From contig NZ_WXVV01000004.1 of the NCBI RefSeq assembly GCF_013433315.1, positions 1 to 64,000 of the forward strand: a stretch of DNA of 64,000 nt, in the 5' to 3' direction. This document shows positions 62,390-64,000 of this stretch, piece after piece. Position 1 is the stretch's first letter; each line of letters opens with the position of its first letter. Made by a program: the position numbers and the translations under genes. Below the pieces are notes generated by a model that saw only the letters and a program-made list of their open reading frames with translations, made no database searches and had not been told where the DNA came from. Source of the stretch: Pseudomonas crudilactis (lineage in GTDB: Bacteria > Pseudomonadota > Gammaproteobacteria > Pseudomonadales > Pseudomonadaceae).

Positions 62390-63148
62390 TCAGATCGGAT
62401 TCGGGCAATCGATGAAGATGTGTTCGACGGCGAAACGTTTTGCCAGGTAGTCGCCCAGCGCCTGCACGCCATAGCGTTCGGTGGCGTGGTGGCCGGCGGC
62501 GACAAAGCTGATGTCGTTCTCGCGAGCGCTGTGGAAGGTTTGCTCGGACGCTTCACCGCTCAGGTACAGATCGACGCCGGCAGCGATGGCCTGATCGATA
62601 TAGCCCTGACCGCCGCCGGTGCACCAGCCAACCCGACGAATCATCGGATTACCTTCAATCAGCAACGGTTCGCGGCCCATGACTTCTTGCACCTTGCGGG
62701 CGAAATCGCGGGCGGTCAGCGGTTCTTTCAGCGAACCGACCAGACCGACGATTTTCAGATTATCCGGATCCAGTGGCCCTTCTACGGTGATATCCAACTG
62801 CCGCGCCAGCTGCACGTTATTGCCAACGTCCGGGTGCAGATCCAGCGGCAAGTGGTAGGCGAGCAAACTGATGTCGTGCTTGAGCAGCGTCTTCAGACGG
62901 CGCTGCTTCATGCCGGTGATGCACGGGTTTTCACCCTTCCAGAAGTAGCCGTGGTGCACCAACACCAGATCGGCTTCTGCCTCGACGGCTGCGTCCAGTA
63001 ATGCCTGACTGGCGGTGACACCGCTGACAATGCGCATCACTTGCGGCCGGCCTTCGACCTGCAAGCCGTTAGGGCAATAATCGGCAATTTTCGCACTGCC
63101 AAGGTAACGGTCGGCTTCTTCGACGAGGGTGCTGAGGGCAACGGCCAT
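62390..63148 (-). CDS. Nif3-like dinuclear metal-centre protein (YbgI/DUF34)
   Basis: A 252-aa hexameric metal-binding protein of the NIF3/YbgI family (GTP cyclohydrolase I type 2 label in some databases). Metal ligands: LVLVHHGYFWKG (HH), YHLPLD (H, D) and SFVAAGHHATERYG (HH and E). Reaction unknown in bacteria. Divergent from algW. Confidence 0.9.
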   Translation of the reverse strand: MAVALSTLVEEADRYLGSAKIADYCPNGLQVEGRPQVMRIVSGVTASQALLDAAVEAEADLVLVHHGYFWKGENPCITGMKQRRLKTLLKHDISLLAYHLPLDLHPDVGNNVQLARQLDITVEGPLDPDNLKIVGLVGSLKEPLTARDFARKVQEVMGREPLLIEGNPMIRRVGWCTGGGQGYIDQAIAAGVDLYLSGEASEQTFHSARENDISFVAAGHHATERYGVQALGDYLAKRFAVEHIFIDCPNPI

Positions 63149-63251
63149 GAAAGACTCCTAAATATCCCGTTCAGAGGCACGCGCGGCCTCGTATAATGCG
63201 CGACATTATGGGCGGTCTGACCCCGCCTGCAACTTTTCCAGGACGTGCTTA

Positions 63252-64000
<749 letters not shown>

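Overview
The window is high-GC chromosomal DNA of a fluorescent Pseudomonas, most likely of the P. fluorescens group. This is supported by many intergenic REP palindromes, two FecI/FecR cell-surface-signalling systems, the hmg homogentisate pathway with its IclR regulator, CysNC/CysD, AlgW, the folM-folE-folX pterin cluster, a short LOV protein and DUF1329/DUF1302 outer-membrane genes. From memory, much of 17-50 kb follows the gene order of the P. aeruginosa PA3413-PA3440 neighbourhood. That is recollection, not a search result.

Layout. 0.4-10.8 kb is an iron-acquisition block: a siderophore receptor with FecI/FecR and a PepSY-type membrane operon on the minus strand, back to back with fecIRA (ferric citrate) on the plus strand. 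A Fur-like box lies between them, and MITE-like repeats in opposite orientation bracket the block. 11-13.4 kb has a DUF559 nuclease-like gene between repeats, an HPF-like protein and a LysR regulator. 13.5-16.3 kb encodes L-serine deamination and uptake. 16.5-20.1 kb has DUF3509, PsiE, a LexA-controlled yebG, an amino-acid dehydrogenase homologue lacking its catalytic lysine, and a SirB1-like protein. 20.3-26 kb is the homogentisate pathway with a probable transporter and HmgR. 26-28.4 kb holds a large toxin-like protein of unusual composition. 28.6-34.5 kb carries a MalT-like LuxR regulator and DUF1329/DUF1302. 34.9-38.9 kb is an accessory island of two homologous S-type bacteriocin modules. 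38.9-41.7 kb is an SDR / MEST-like hydrolase / class II aldolase operon. 41.8-43.9 kb is a cid/lrg-type pair with a LysR regulator. 43.8-49.1 kb is a flavodoxin, a short LOV photoreceptor, a class II LitR-like MerR regulator and the tetrahydromonapterin genes. 49.2-64 kb is mostly housekeeping: trxB, cysZ, a glycosyltransferase, an ene-reductase, gpx, slyD, pta, an acyltransferase, cysNC/cysD, a Nif3-like gene and the start of algW.

The most interesting part is 34.9-38.9 kb. Two modules share the same 71-bp left boundary (with an intrinsic terminator) and the same leader landmarks. Each ends in the 3' end of the SDR gene: a 104-bp, about 90% identical fragment after module 1, and the intact gene after module 2. 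Module 1 encodes an S-type bacteriocin, apparently frameshifted at a seven-C run near its start, plus its immunity gene. Module 2 is a deletion remnant in which the toxin tail is fused in frame to an immunity protein. This looks like bacteriocin cassettes accreted by homologous recombination at the SDR 3' end. The second theme is a probable blue-light locus (LOV and class II LitR) beside folE.
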